A stretch of 64,000 bases of DNA from Frigoribacterium sp. PhB160 (lineage in GTDB: Bacteria; Actinomycetota; Actinomycetes; Actinomycetales; Microbacteriaceae), in assembly GCF_003751785.1 (NCBI RefSeq), contig NZ_RKIE01000001.1, forward strand, positions 597,564-661,563. Reading direction: 5' to 3'. The translations under genes were made by a program, and so were the position numbers. This document shows, piece after piece, positions 33,359 through 40,972 of the stretch (position 1 is its first letter; every line of letters starts with the position of its first letter). Under the pieces are notes generated by a model. That model ran no database searches. It had not been told where the DNA came from and saw only the letters and a program-made list of their open reading frames with translations.

Positions 33359-33445
33359 GGACAGTGTTCCTCCGGGTGGCGTCGAAGCAGTGGTGATCGG
33401 GGCTGGATGCACGCGGATTCCCCTCAAGACCGTATCGTAAGCGGC
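33359..33445. promoter_or_regulatory. Divergent promoter of the lipid operons with overlapping -10 boxes
   Basis: Rightward -10 TATCGT (33433-33438) ends 7 bases before the SDR ATG, giving a leaderless mRNA. On the other strand TACGAT (33434-33439) overlaps it almost completely and would start a leftward mRNA with about 70 bases of leader. Clear -35 boxes are not visible. Confidence 0.5.
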
Positions 33446-34225
33446 ATGGCAACAGCGCTCGTCACCGGGGGCACGTCCGGCATCGGAGCCGAATTCGCCC
33501 GCCAACTCACCGCTCGCGGCTGGGACCTCGTCCTGGTCGCGCGCGACGCGACCCGACTCGACGAGACCGCGGCCCGGCTGCGCGCCTCCGGCCGCTCGGT
33601 CGAGGTGCTGCCGGCCGACCTCGGCGACCGCGGCGACGTCGACCGCGTGGCGGCCCGCCTCGCCGACGACTCGCGACCGGTCGACCTGCTCGTGAACAAC
33701 GCCGGCTTCGGCATGCACACGCCGCTGACCTCGACCGACGTCGCCGCGCACGACGCGGGCTTCGAGGTGATGTGCCGGTCGGTGCTCGTGCTCTCCGGCG
33801 CCGCGGCGCGCTCGATGCGGCCGCGCGGCCGCGGACGCATCGTCAACGTCGGCAGCACCGCGGGGTTCATGACCATGGGCAGCTACTCCGCCATCAAGGC
33901 GTGGGTGAACTCGTTCAGCGAGAGCCTCTCCGTCGAGCTCCGGGGCACCGGGGTCGGCGTCACCGTGCTCGAGCCGGGCTGGGTCCGCACCGAGTTCCAC
34001 CAGCGGGCCGGCATCCGGTCGTCGTCCATACCCAACTTCCTGTGGCTCAGCGCCGAACAGCTCGTGAGCGCGTGCCTGCGCGACGTCGACGAGAACAAGG
34101 TGATCTCCATGCCCACGCTCCGGTACAAGGTGCTGATCGGCCTCGTGCGCCACGCTCCGCGGAGCGCCGTGCGGGCGGTGTCGGGCGCCATCTCGTCGAA
34201 GCGCGGGAAGCCCGCGGGGCAGTGA
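33446..34225 (+). CDS. SDR oxidoreductase, candidate acyl/alkyl-DHAP reductase
   Basis: A 259-residue short-chain dehydrogenase of the DltE/YqjQ branch: TGGTSGIGAEFA, NNAGFGMHTPL, STAGFMTMGSYSAIKAWV (Tyr-x-x-x-Lys) and EPGWVRTEFHQRAG. This branch includes yeast and human-type 1-acyl-DHAP reductases. As first gene of an operon with PlsC-type and alkyl-DHAP-synthase-like proteins, reduction of alkyl- or acyl-DHAP at the sn-2 keto group is the simplest role. Start ATG 33446 has no RBS but a -10 box 7 bases upstream. Confidence 0.88.
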   Translation: MATALVTGGTSGIGAEFARQLTARGWDLVLVARDATRLDETAARLRASGRSVEVLPADLGDRGDVDRVAARLADDSRPVDLLVNNAGFGMHTPLTSTDVAAHDAGFEVMCRSVLVLSGAAARSMRPRGRGRIVNVGSTAGFMTMGSYSAIKAWVNSFSESLSVELRGTGVGVTVLEPGWVRTEFHQRAGIRSSSIPNFLWLSAEQLVSACLRDVDENKVISMPTLRYKVLIGLVRHAPRSAVRAVSGAISSKRGKPAGQ

Positions 34226-35319
34226 CCGTGGCGGAACGCGGACGACCCGACGCGTCGGGCGACGACGGGGTGCCCTCGACCGGCGACGACGCCCGGCGAC
34301 GGGCCGAGCAGCGCTCCCCGGCCGAGCAGCGCGACGCCTCGGCGCACGAGCGCCGACGCGATGCCGTGGCCCGGGCGGCGACCGACGTGAAGGACCGCTT
34401 CAGCTCGCGCGGCCACGCGATGGCCCGCTACGTGGCCCAGCGCGTCGTGCTCAAGCCGACGATCTGGTCGATCACGAGCGTCACGGTCATCGACCGCGAC
34501 CGGCTCAAGGGGGTCGAGGGCGGCTTCATCGTCGTCGCGAACCACTCGAGCCACCTCGACGCGCCGCTGATCCTCGGGGCGCTGCCCCGACGCCTCGCCC
34601 GGTACCTCGCGACCGGGGCCGCCGCCGACTACTTCTTCGACGTGCCGTGGCGTCGCAAGCTCACCGAGCTGTTCTTCAACGCCTTCCCCGTGCAGCGAGG
34701 ATCGTCGACGGCCACGCCGTCGGGCTCGCCGGGCTCGCCGAAGCCGCAGGGCCCCGCGGTCGTGGCCGCCGCGACCGGGTCGATCCCGGTCGTCGACGGG
34801 GCCGCCGGGTCGGGATCGTCCGCATCCGCATCCGCATCCGCATCCGCGAAGGCGACGAGACGCCGAGCCGACCGCGACGCGACCGCGAGCTCCTCGGCCC
34901 GCAAGCGCGCCGTGGCGAAGTCGGCCGCCCGACGTCGTGCCGGCCAGCCGACGGTCAGCGCCCGCTCGCTGCTCGAGCGCGGCTACCCGGTGCTGGTCTT
35001 CCCCGAGGGCACCCGCTCGAAGGACGGGTCCGTCGCGGCCTTCAAGCCCGGCGCCGCGGCGCTCTCGGCGGCGTGCGACGTGCCGATCATCCCGCTCGCG
35101 CTGATCGGGGCCCACATCGCCCACCCCCGCGGCTCGGCCTGGCCCCGGCCCGGTCGCCTGCCCGTCGGCGTGGCCTTCGGCGACCCCATGCGCCCGGAGC
35201 CCGGCGAGACGCCGCTCCAGTTCTCTGCTCGGCTCCGTGCCGAGATCCTGCGTCTCAAGGACGCGAACACCGCCCGTATCCTGGGCCCAGACACCCCGTC
35301 CGAAGGAGCACGACCGTGA
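34222..35319 (+). CDS. PlsC-type 1-acylglycerol-phosphate acyltransferase with internal linker
   Basis: A 365-residue lysophospholipid acyltransferase: block I NHSSHLD (residues 108-114), block II FPVQRG (155-160), block III FPEGTRS (260-266), block IV around IIPLAL. Between blocks II and III, where related enzymes have about 10-20 residues, lie about 87 residues of low-complexity Ser/Ala/Lys/Arg-rich sequence, including SASASASASA encoded by GCATCC repeats. A hydrophilic N-terminal extension of about 60 residues is also unusual. GTG at 34222 overlaps the SDR stop. Probable role: acylation of DHAP or of 1-alkyl-glycerol 3-phosphate in ether-lipid synthesis. Confidence 0.88.
   Translation: MTVAERGRPDASGDDGVPSTGDDARRRAEQRSPAEQRDASAHERRRDAVARAATDVKDRFSSRGHAMARYVAQRVVLKPTIWSITSVTVIDRDRLKGVEGGFIVVANHSSHLDAPLILGALPRRLARYLATGAAADYFFDVPWRRKLTELFFNAFPVQRGSSTATPSGSPGSPKPQGPAVVAAATGSIPVVDGAAGSGSSASASASASAKATRRRADRDATASSSARKRAVAKSAARRRAGQPTVSARSLLERGYPVLVFPEGTRSKDGSVAAFKPGAAALSAACDVPIIPLALIGAHIAHPRGSAWPRPGRLPVGVAFGDPMRPEPGETPLQFSARLRAEILRLKDANTARILGPDTPSEGARP
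34819..34848. repeat. Hexanucleotide repeat (CGCATC/GCATCC), about 4.5 copies
   Basis: A run of TCCGCA/TCCGCA units inside the linker of the acyltransferase. The period of 6 keeps the frame, so gain or loss of units only lengthens or shortens the Ser-Ala linker. Confidence 0.85.
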
Positions 35320-37046
35320 CCGACGTCGACATCGAGACCCCCGCCCCGAGCACCGAGGCACGGTCGACCGAGCCCGCCGACCACGGCGTGAAGCACATGA
35401 AGTGGTGGGGCTGGGGCGTCGAGGGCGTCGCCTTCCACCACGACGACAAGCCCGCGTTCGCGCCGTTCGTGAAGAAGATCGTCGGCGTCGAGCTGTCGAG
35501 CGGAGAGCACGACTCGGGGCTCTCGTTCAGCGACCTGACCGTGCCGGCCTCCCGCGCCTCCTCGGAGGTCGTCGACTCCCTCGTGCAGATCGTCGGGCGG
35601 GAGCACCTCGACCAGGGCGACCACGACCGCGTCGTCCACACGTACGGCAAGAGCATCCGCGACCTGATCCGCATCCGCGCCGGGATCCTCGAGCGGGTGC
35701 CCGACCTCGTCGTCTACCCCGCCGACGAGGCCGAGGTGCAGCGCATCGTCGACCTCGCCGTCGCGAGCGACCTCGTGCTCATCCCGTTCGGCGGCGGCAG
35801 CAACATCGTCGGCAGCCTCGAGCCGCTGCCGACCGAGGAGCGCACCGTGGTCTCGCTCGACATGGGCCGGCTCTCGAAGGTGCTCGACGTCGACGAAGAC
35901 AGCGGTCTCGCGCGCATCCAGGCCGGCGGCCAGGGCCCCGACCTGGAGGAGCAGCTCAACGCCCGCGGCTGGACCCTCGGCCACTTCCCCGACAGCTTCA
36001 CGCACTCGACGATGGGGGGCTGGGTCGCGACCCGCTCCTCCGGCATGCAGAGCGACAAGTACGGCGACATCGCCGACATCACGAAGGGCCTCCGCGTCGT
36101 GCGGCCGGGCGGGGTGCTCGCCATCCGCGCCGTGCCGAGCGCGTCGACGGGGCCGTCGCTCCGCGAGATGATCATCGGCTCGGAGGGGCGCCTCGGCGTC
36201 ATCACCGAGGTCACCGCGCAGGTGCACCGCCTGCCCGAGAAGCGCGAGATCCTCGCCTACCTGTTCCCGTCGTGGCACGACGGCCTCGCCGCGATGCAGG
36301 CCATCGCCGAGAGCGACGCGAGCCCCTCGGTCACCCGCGTCTCGGACGCCCACGAGACCGCGTTCTCGTTCGCGACCTCGAAGCCCGGCAAGGGCATCTC
36401 GCAGAAGGTCACCGACGCGCTGCCGCTGCTGCTCAAGGCGAAGGGCTGGGACGTCGACGCGATGTGCCTGTCGTTCATCGGCTACGAGGGCAGCCCCGAG
36501 CACGTGGCCCGCACGCAGAAGACCGTCGCCGGCATCGTCAAGGCGAACCGCGGCATGAGCGTCGGCAAGGGCCCCGGCAAGCTCTACGACCAGAAGAAGT
36601 TCGACACGCCCTACCTGCGCGACTTCTTCATGGACCACGGAGGCGCGGCCGACGTCTCGGAGACCGCCGCCCCCTGGTCGAAGCTCCGCGACGTGTCGGC
36701 CCGGGTCTACGCCGCCGCGAACCAGGCGTTCGACCGCATCGGCGTGCAGGGCTGGATCATGGGCCACCTCTCGCACTCGTACCACTCGGGTGCCTGCCTC
36801 TACTTCACGTTCGCGTTCGAGCACGGCGACGACTCCGAGGCGCAGTACGACGTCGTCAAGCACGCGATCCAGCAGGCGTTCATCGACACCGGCGCGACGC
36901 TGTCGCACCACCACGGCGTCGGCCTCGAGCACGCGCCCTGGCTCGAGCAGGACGTCTCGTCCGAGGGCGTCGCCGTCATGCAGGGGCTCTTCGACTCGGC
37001 CGACCCGGGGCGCGTGTTCAACCCGGGCAAGGTGACGGGCGCCTAG
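35316..37046 (+). CDS. Alkyl-DHAP synthase (AGPS)-like FAD-dependent protein
   Basis: A 576-residue flavoprotein of the alkylglycerone-phosphate synthase/FAD-linked oxidase family. Seen: the PP-loop PFGGGSNIVGS (residues 157-167), the GHFPDSFTHSTMGGWVATRS stretch, the SDKYGDIADI segment, and the HHHGVG motif (531-536), which in AGPS contributes active-site histidines. AGPS replaces the acyl chain of acyl-DHAP by a fatty alcohol, the committed step to ether lipids. GTG at 35316 overlaps the acyltransferase stop and has AAGGAGCACGACC upstream. It is neighboured by a fatty acyl reductase, which supplies the alcohol. Other FAD-linked oxidases (glycolate or D-lactate oxidase) are the alternative, but His-rich HHHGVG and the FAR neighbour favour AGPS. 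Confidence 0.85.
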   Translation: MTDVDIETPAPSTEARSTEPADHGVKHMKWWGWGVEGVAFHHDDKPAFAPFVKKIVGVELSSGEHDSGLSFSDLTVPASRASSEVVDSLVQIVGREHLDQGDHDRVVHTYGKSIRDLIRIRAGILERVPDLVVYPADEAEVQRIVDLAVASDLVLIPFGGGSNIVGSLEPLPTEERTVVSLDMGRLSKVLDVDEDSGLARIQAGGQGPDLEEQLNARGWTLGHFPDSFTHSTMGGWVATRSSGMQSDKYGDIADITKGLRVVRPGGVLAIRAVPSASTGPSLREMIIGSEGRLGVITEVTAQVHRLPEKREILAYLFPSWHDGLAAMQAIAESDASPSVTRVSDAHETAFSFATSKPGKGISQKVTDALPLLLKAKGWDVDAMCLSFIGYEGSPEHVARTQKTVAGIVKANRGMSVGKGPGKLYDQKKFDTPYLRDFFMDHGGAADVSETAAPWSKLRDVSARVYAAANQAFDRIGVQGWIMGHLSHSYHSGACLYFTFAFEHGDDSEAQYDVVKHAIQQAFIDTGATLSHHHGVGLEHAPWLEQDVSSEGVAVMQGLFDSADPGRVFNPGKVTGA

Positions 37047-37064
37047 GCGCCCCGAGCCGCGCTG

Positions 37065-37100
37065 ACGGCGCCCCGCCGCACCTCGGTGCCGGGGCGCCGT
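37065..37100 (+). terminator. Strong hairpin after the AGPS-like gene
   Basis: ACGGCGCCCCG (37065-37075) pairs perfectly with CGGGGCGCCGT (37090-37100): 11-bp stem, 14-base loop. Confidence 0.8.
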
Positions 37101-37137
37101 CGTGCGTGCGGGCTGCGCCGTCGTGCGTGCGGGCTGC
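37096..37137. repeat. 21-base tandem repeat x2
   Basis: Two exact copies of GCCGTCGTGCGTGCGGGCTG plus C, overlapping the right arm of the terminator. The 324-base gap 37047-37370 holds the terminator, this repeat, one TCAGGA element (37161-37236) and the cysK promoter; no gene is seen. Confidence 0.9.
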
Positions 37138-37160
37138 GCCTCCCGTCGCACTCCCGTCGC

Positions 37161-37236
37161 GAACTCAGGAGTCTTCGTCCGCCGGACGCGCGGCGGCCGC
37201 GAGGGCCGGCTCGCGCCTCCGGAACCGCCTGAGTCC
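37161..37236. repeat. TCAGGA/TCCTGA palindromic element (copy A)
   Basis: Arms ACTCAGG (37163-37169) and CCTGAGT (37229-37235), 73 bases edge to edge; begins GAACTCAGGAGTC and ends CCTGAGTCC. Located upstream of cysK. Confidence 0.75.
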
Positions 37237-37370
37237 TTCACCCGAGCAGGCCCGTCGGAGGCCGCCGGGGCCGGGTCGCGCGCCCCGCGGCGTCATCTCG
37301 GCGGACGCCTCGGTGCGTCTGCCTAGACTGACGCCCACCGACCTGACCACACCTCACGGAAGAGACGCGC

Positions 37371-38309
37371 ATGACCGGCATCCACGGCGACATCACCTCG
37401 GCCTTCGGCGACACCCCGCTGGTGCGGCTCAACAGGCTCGGGACGCCCGGCGGCGCCGAGGTCGTGGTCAAGCTCGAGTTCTACAACCCCGGCGCCAGCG
37501 TCAAGGACCGCCTCGGCGTCGCCGTCGTCGACGCGGCCGAGGCCTCGGGCGACCTCCGGCCGGGCGGCACCATCGTCGAGGGCTCGAGCGGCAACACCGG
37601 CATCGCGCTGGCCCTCGTCGGCGCCGCCCGCGGCTACCGCGTCGTCATCACGATGCCCGAGACGATGAGCGTCGAGCGACGCACCGTCATGCGGGCCTAC
37701 GGCGCCGAGATCGTCCTGACCCCCGGCAGCGAGGGCATGCGGGGCGCCGTCGAGCGCGCGAAGCAGATCGTCGACGAGACCGAGGGCGCCGTCTGGGCGC
37801 GGCAGTTCGAGACGGAGGCGAACGCGGAGATCCACCGTCGGACGACGGCTCCGGAGATCCTGCGCGACACCGACGGCAAGATCGACTTCTTCGTCGCCGG
37901 CGTCGGCACCGGGGGCACGATCACCGGCGTCGGGCAGGTGCTGCACGAGCAGGTGCCCGGCGTGAAGGTCGTCGCGGTCGAGCCGGCCGACTCGCCGCTG
38001 CTGAGCGAGGGCCGGGCCGGGCCGCACAAGATCCAGGGGATCGGGGCGAACTTCGTGCCCGAGCTGCTGGACCGGTCGCAGATCGACGAGGTCTTCCCCG
38101 TGCAGCTCGACGACGCGCTGCGGGTGGCTCGTGACCTCGCGACGAAGGAGGGCATCCTCTCCGGCATCTCGTCCGGGGCCATCGTGCACGCCGCGCTCGA
38201 GATCGCCGCGCGACCCGAGAACGCCGGCAAGCGCATCGTCGCGGTCGTCTGCGACACGGGGGAGCGGTACCTGTCGACGGTGCTCTTCCAGGACCTCGCG
38301 GACGCGTAG
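37371..38309 (+). CDS. cysK: Cysteine synthase A
   Basis: A 312-residue PLP enzyme (O-acetylserine + sulfide to cysteine). Seen: PLP-lysine in [30 protein letters not shown] and the glycine-rich [10 protein letters not shown] phosphate-binding loop, and the C-terminal [16 protein letters not shown] at 37371 with GGAAGAG upstream; a -10 TAGACT lies at 37324-37329. It is followed directly by cysE, the enzyme making its substrate. Confidence 0.96.
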   Translation: MTGIHGDITSAFGDTPLVRLNRLGTPGGAEVVVKLEFYNPGASVKDRLGVAVVDAAEASGDLRPGGTIVEGSSGNTGIALALVGAARGYRVVITMPETMSVERRTVMRAYGAEIVLTPGSEGMRGAVERAKQIVDETEGAVWARQFETEANAEIHRRTTAPEILRDTDGKIDFFVAGVGTGGTITGVGQVLHEQVPGVKVVAVEPADSPLLSEGRAGPHKIQGIGANFVPELLDRSQIDEVFPVQLDDALRVARDLATKEGILSGISSGAIVHAALEIAARPENAGKRIVAVVCDTGERYLSTVLFQDLADA

Positions 38310-38310
38310 C

Positions 38311-38862
38311 GTGCACCCGCTCGCGCGGGTGCGCGAGGACGTCGCCGCGGTGCGGCTCCGCGACCCCGCGGCGCGCGGCCGCGTCGAGACGGCCCTGGTC
38401 TACCCGGGCCTGCACGCGGTCTGGGCGCATCGGGTCGCGTCGCGCCTGTGGCGAGCGCCGGGCGTGCCCCGACGGCTCGGAGCGCGCGTCGCGGCCCGGC
38501 TGGTCTCGCAGGCCGCGCGGACGCTGACCGGGGTCGAGATCCATCCCGGCGCCACGATCGGGCGACGCCTGTTCATCGACCACGGCATGGGCACGGTCGT
38601 CGGCGAGACGGCCGTGGTCGGCGACGACTGCACGCTGTTCCACGGGGTGACGCTCGGGGGCAAGGGCGGGCGCGGGGCCGCGGGCCGCCGGCACCCGACC
38701 CTCGGCGACGGCGTCGTGGTCGGCGCGGGGGCGGCGGTGCTCGGGGGCGTGACCGTCGGGGCCGGCAGCGTCGTCGGCGCGGGCGCCGTCGTCACGCACG
38801 ACGTGCCGCCCGGGTCGGTCGCCGTGGGCGTGCCCGCGATGCCGCGGCCCCGTCGCGCGTAG
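38311..38862 (+). CDS. cysE: Serine O-acetyltransferase
   Basis: A 183-residue left-handed beta-helix acyltransferase (CysE/EpsC short form). Seen: [44 protein letters not shown] and hexapeptide repeats to the end. It makes O-acetylserine from serine and acetyl-CoA for CysK. GTG at 38311 comes 1 base after the cysK stop codon, so the genes are co-transcribed. The short form lacks the extended N-terminal domain of enterobacterial CysE. Confidence 0.94.
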   Translation: MHPLARVREDVAAVRLRDPAARGRVETALVYPGLHAVWAHRVASRLWRAPGVPRRLGARVAARLVSQAARTLTGVEIHPGATIGRRLFIDHGMGTVVGETAVVGDDCTLFHGVTLGGKGGRGAAGRRHPTLGDGVVVGAGAAVLGGVTVGAGSVVGAGAVVTHDVPPGSVAVGVPAMPRPRRA

Positions 38863-38924
38863 CCCCGGCGCGCCCCGGGTCGTGTCGCGTGGCGCGCCGC
38901 CGCCACGCCCCCGGGTCGCGTCGC

Positions 38925-39000
38925 GAACTCAGGAGTCGCTGTCGCGGCCGGCCGTGACCGGCGGCCGCGACGGCCCGGGCCGACGGGATGTCCTGAGTCC
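38925..39000. repeat. TCAGGA/TCCTGA palindromic element (copy B)
   Basis: Arms ACTCAGGA (38927-38934) and TCCTGAGT (38991-38998), 72 bases edge to edge, with an inner hairpin GTCGCGGCCG (38941-38950) / CGGCCGCGAC (38962-38971). It lies between convergent cysE and the ABC permease and may act as a bidirectional terminator. Confidence 0.8.
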
Positions 39001-39041
39001 GCATCCCCGACGGCGCGGGCCGGCGTCAGCGCGGCGCGGCG

Positions 39042-39770
39042 TCAGCGCCGCGGCTCCCACCGGAAGAACCGGGCCGCCGCGACCCCGCCGAGCACCGCCC
39101 AGCCGAGCGTCGGCAGCAGCAGCACGGGCAGCAGCCCGAGGTCGCCGCCGTTCCAGGCGAGGGCGATGAGCTCGGCGAGCCCGCCGCCGGGCAGTGCACG
39201 CTTGACCCACGCGAGGTCGTCGGCCCCGGTCACCTGGAACCAGATCGCGACCCCGAGCGTGACGAAGAACAGCGGCAGGGTCGTGTACTGGGCGTGCTCC
39301 GGCGAGGTGCTGAACCCCGCCGTGGCCAGGGCGAGGCCGACGAACATCGCCTCGGCGAGCAGCACGGCGACGACGAGCAGCCACACGTGCTCGGGGGCGG
39401 CGCGCGTCGAGAGCACGGCGAGCACGATCAGCAGCTGGGCGAGGCTGACGGCGACCAGCGGCAGCACGAGCCCCGCGAGGATGCCGCGGTCGGAGAGCGC
39501 CCCGCCCCGCATCCGCTTGAGGAACAGGGTCTGGCGGCGCGCGGCCAGGGTCGTCGTCGCGCTCACGTAGACGCCCATGCCGACCATGCCGATGATCTGC
39601 ACGCCGGCGAGCATGCCCGCGGCGCCGGGTGCCTCGGCGCTCGAGCTGAACAGCAGGAACCCGCCGAAGGCGAGCGGCACGAGCAGGGCGCAGAGCGCGA
39701 CGGTCCGGTTGCGGAGCATCATCCGCAGCTCGGCGGCGGCGATGGCGGTGGTGGCGGTGAGGGAGGTCAT
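39042..39770 (-). CDS. ABC-2 type exporter permease
   Basis: A 242-residue membrane protein with about six helices and the start AAELRMMLRNRTVALCALLVPLAFGG, typical of ABC-2 permeases of drug or lantibiotic-type exporters. It lies downstream of its ATPase (39898-40842) in the same direction, separated by 127 bases that hold no gene. Substrate unknown. Confidence 0.9.
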   Translation of the reverse strand: MTSLTATTAIAAAELRMMLRNRTVALCALLVPLAFGGFLLFSSSAEAPGAAGMLAGVQIIGMVGMGVYVSATTTLAARRQTLFLKRMRGGALSDRGILAGLVLPLVAVSLAQLLIVLAVLSTRAAPEHVWLLVVAVLLAEAMFVGLALATAGFSTSPEHAQYTTLPLFFVTLGVAIWFQVTGADDLAWVKRALPGGGLAELIALAWNGGDLGLLPVLLLPTLGWAVLGGVAAARFFRWEPRR

Positions 39771-39897
39771 GCGAGGTCCTTCCGGGGACGGGGGAGCGGG
39801 GGAGGCGCGGGTCGCGTGCCGAGGGCACGTCCCGCCGCGCGAGGGCGAGAGCCGGTGCAGGTGCGGGTACGGCCGCGCGTGAGGCGGGCGGCCCGCC

Positions 39898-40842
39898 TCA
39901 CGCGTCCCGGCTCAGCGCGCGGAACACGTCGTCGAGCCCCGACTCGTGCGTGCCGAACCGGTCGAGCCGGTGCCCGTGCTCGGCGGCCCAGGCGAGCAGC
40001 GCCGCGACGTCGCGCTGCGGGTCGGTCGTGGTCACGACGACGAGCCCGTTCTCGGTGCCCGACACGGGCAGCGGCAGCTCGGCGACCGCGACCGGCGAGA
40101 CGAAGCGGATGCTCGTCGTGCTGCCGGCGGTCAGGTCGGCGATCGTCCCCTCGCGACGCAGGGTGCCCCGGTGCATGAGGCCGATGCGGTCGGCGTGACG
40201 TTCCGCCTCCTCGAGGTAGTGGGTGGTGAGGAGGAAGGTGACGCCCTCGTCGCGCAGGTCGCGGACGACGTCCCAGAGCTCGTCGCGGGCGCTCGGGTCG
40301 AGCCCCGTCGTCGGCTCGTCGAGGAAGACGAGCTCGGGCGTGCCCCACACCGCCATCGCGAAGTCGACGCGGCGCTTCTCGCCGCCCGACAGCTGGGCGA
40401 CGCGGGTGCGCGCCTTCGCGGCGATGCCGACGCGGTCGAGGAGGGCGTCGACGTCGGCCTCACGGCCCGAGACCGCTCCCGAGAGCAGCACGCTCTCGCG
40501 GACCGTCAGCTCGGCGGCGAGCCCGGAGTCCTGCAGCATGATGCCGACGCGGGGCCGCGTGCGGGCCCGGTCGGCCGGGTCCCCGCCGAGCACCTCGACG
40601 GTGCCCGCGGTCGGGCGTCGGTGCCCCTCGAGCACCTCGAGGGTGGTGGTCTTGCCGGCGCCGTTCGTGCCGAGCAGGGCGTAGAGCTCCCCGCGGCGCA
40701 CCGTGAGGTCGAGCCCGTCGACGGCGGTGAACCCGCCGTAGGAGAAGCCCAGTCCGGAGGCGCGGATCACCTCGTCGAGACCGGTGCCGCCGGTCGTGCC
40801 GGTCCCGCTGGTCGCGGGTCGTGCGTCAGTCGTGTCGTCCAT
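39898..40842 (-). CDS. ABC exporter ATPase
   Basis: A 314-residue ATP-binding subunit: Walker A GTNGAGKTTTLEVLEG, signature QLSGGEKRRV, Walker B ELVFLDEPTTGLDP, and H-loop THYLEEAERHADRIG. The N-terminus is a short Thr/Gly-rich lead. ATG at 40842 is the natural start. It is divergent from the histidine kinase, with a palindrome-rich gap between them, a common arrangement for exporters controlled by a two-component system (as in LiaFSR/BceRS-like circuits). Confidence 0.93.
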   Translation of the reverse strand: MDDTTDARPATSGTGTTGGTGLDEVIRASGLGFSYGGFTAVDGLDLTVRRGELYALLGTNGAGKTTTLEVLEGHRRPTAGTVEVLGGDPADRARTRPRVGIMLQDSGLAAELTVRESVLLSGAVSGREADVDALLDRVGIAAKARTRVAQLSGGEKRRVDFAMAVWGTPELVFLDEPTTGLDPSARDELWDVVRDLRDEGVTFLLTTHYLEEAERHADRIGLMHRGTLRREGTIADLTAGSTTSIRFVSPVAVAELPLPVSGTENGLVVVTTTDPQRDVAALLAWAAEHGHRLDRFGTHESGLDDVFRALSRDA

Positions 40843-40899
40843 GGCCACCACGATCCCGGAGCGGCTGCCCGCCCGGCAGTGCCAGGACGACACCTGTCG

Positions 40900-40931
40900 A
40901 CGTGACGGATGTCACGTCGCGACGTGACGTC
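40900..40931. promoter_or_regulatory. Palindromic sites between the ABC exporter and two-component system
   Basis: ACGTGAC-N4-GTCACGT (40900-40917) is a perfect inverted repeat and GACGT-G-ACGTC (40921-40931) a second perfect palindrome sharing ACGTGAC. Together they fit a response-regulator binding region acting on both divergent genes. Confidence 0.6.
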
Positions 40932-40960
40932 CCGGCCTCGTGGTCGTCGGGGGCCGCCGC

Positions 40961-40966
40961 TACGGT
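40961..40966 (+). promoter_or_regulatory. -10 box of a probable leaderless promoter (histidine kinase)
   Basis: TACGGT ends 6 bases before the kinase ATG at 40973; no RBS is present. Confidence 0.5.
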
Positions 40967-40972
40967 GGTCGC

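Noticed and set aside
32541-33452. The N-terminal extension of the FAR-HAD frame up to 33452
   Set aside because: The extension is Arg/Pro/Gly-rich and runs over a second gene with its own RBS; the ATG at 32540 overlaps that gene by 4 bases as elsewhere in the operon.
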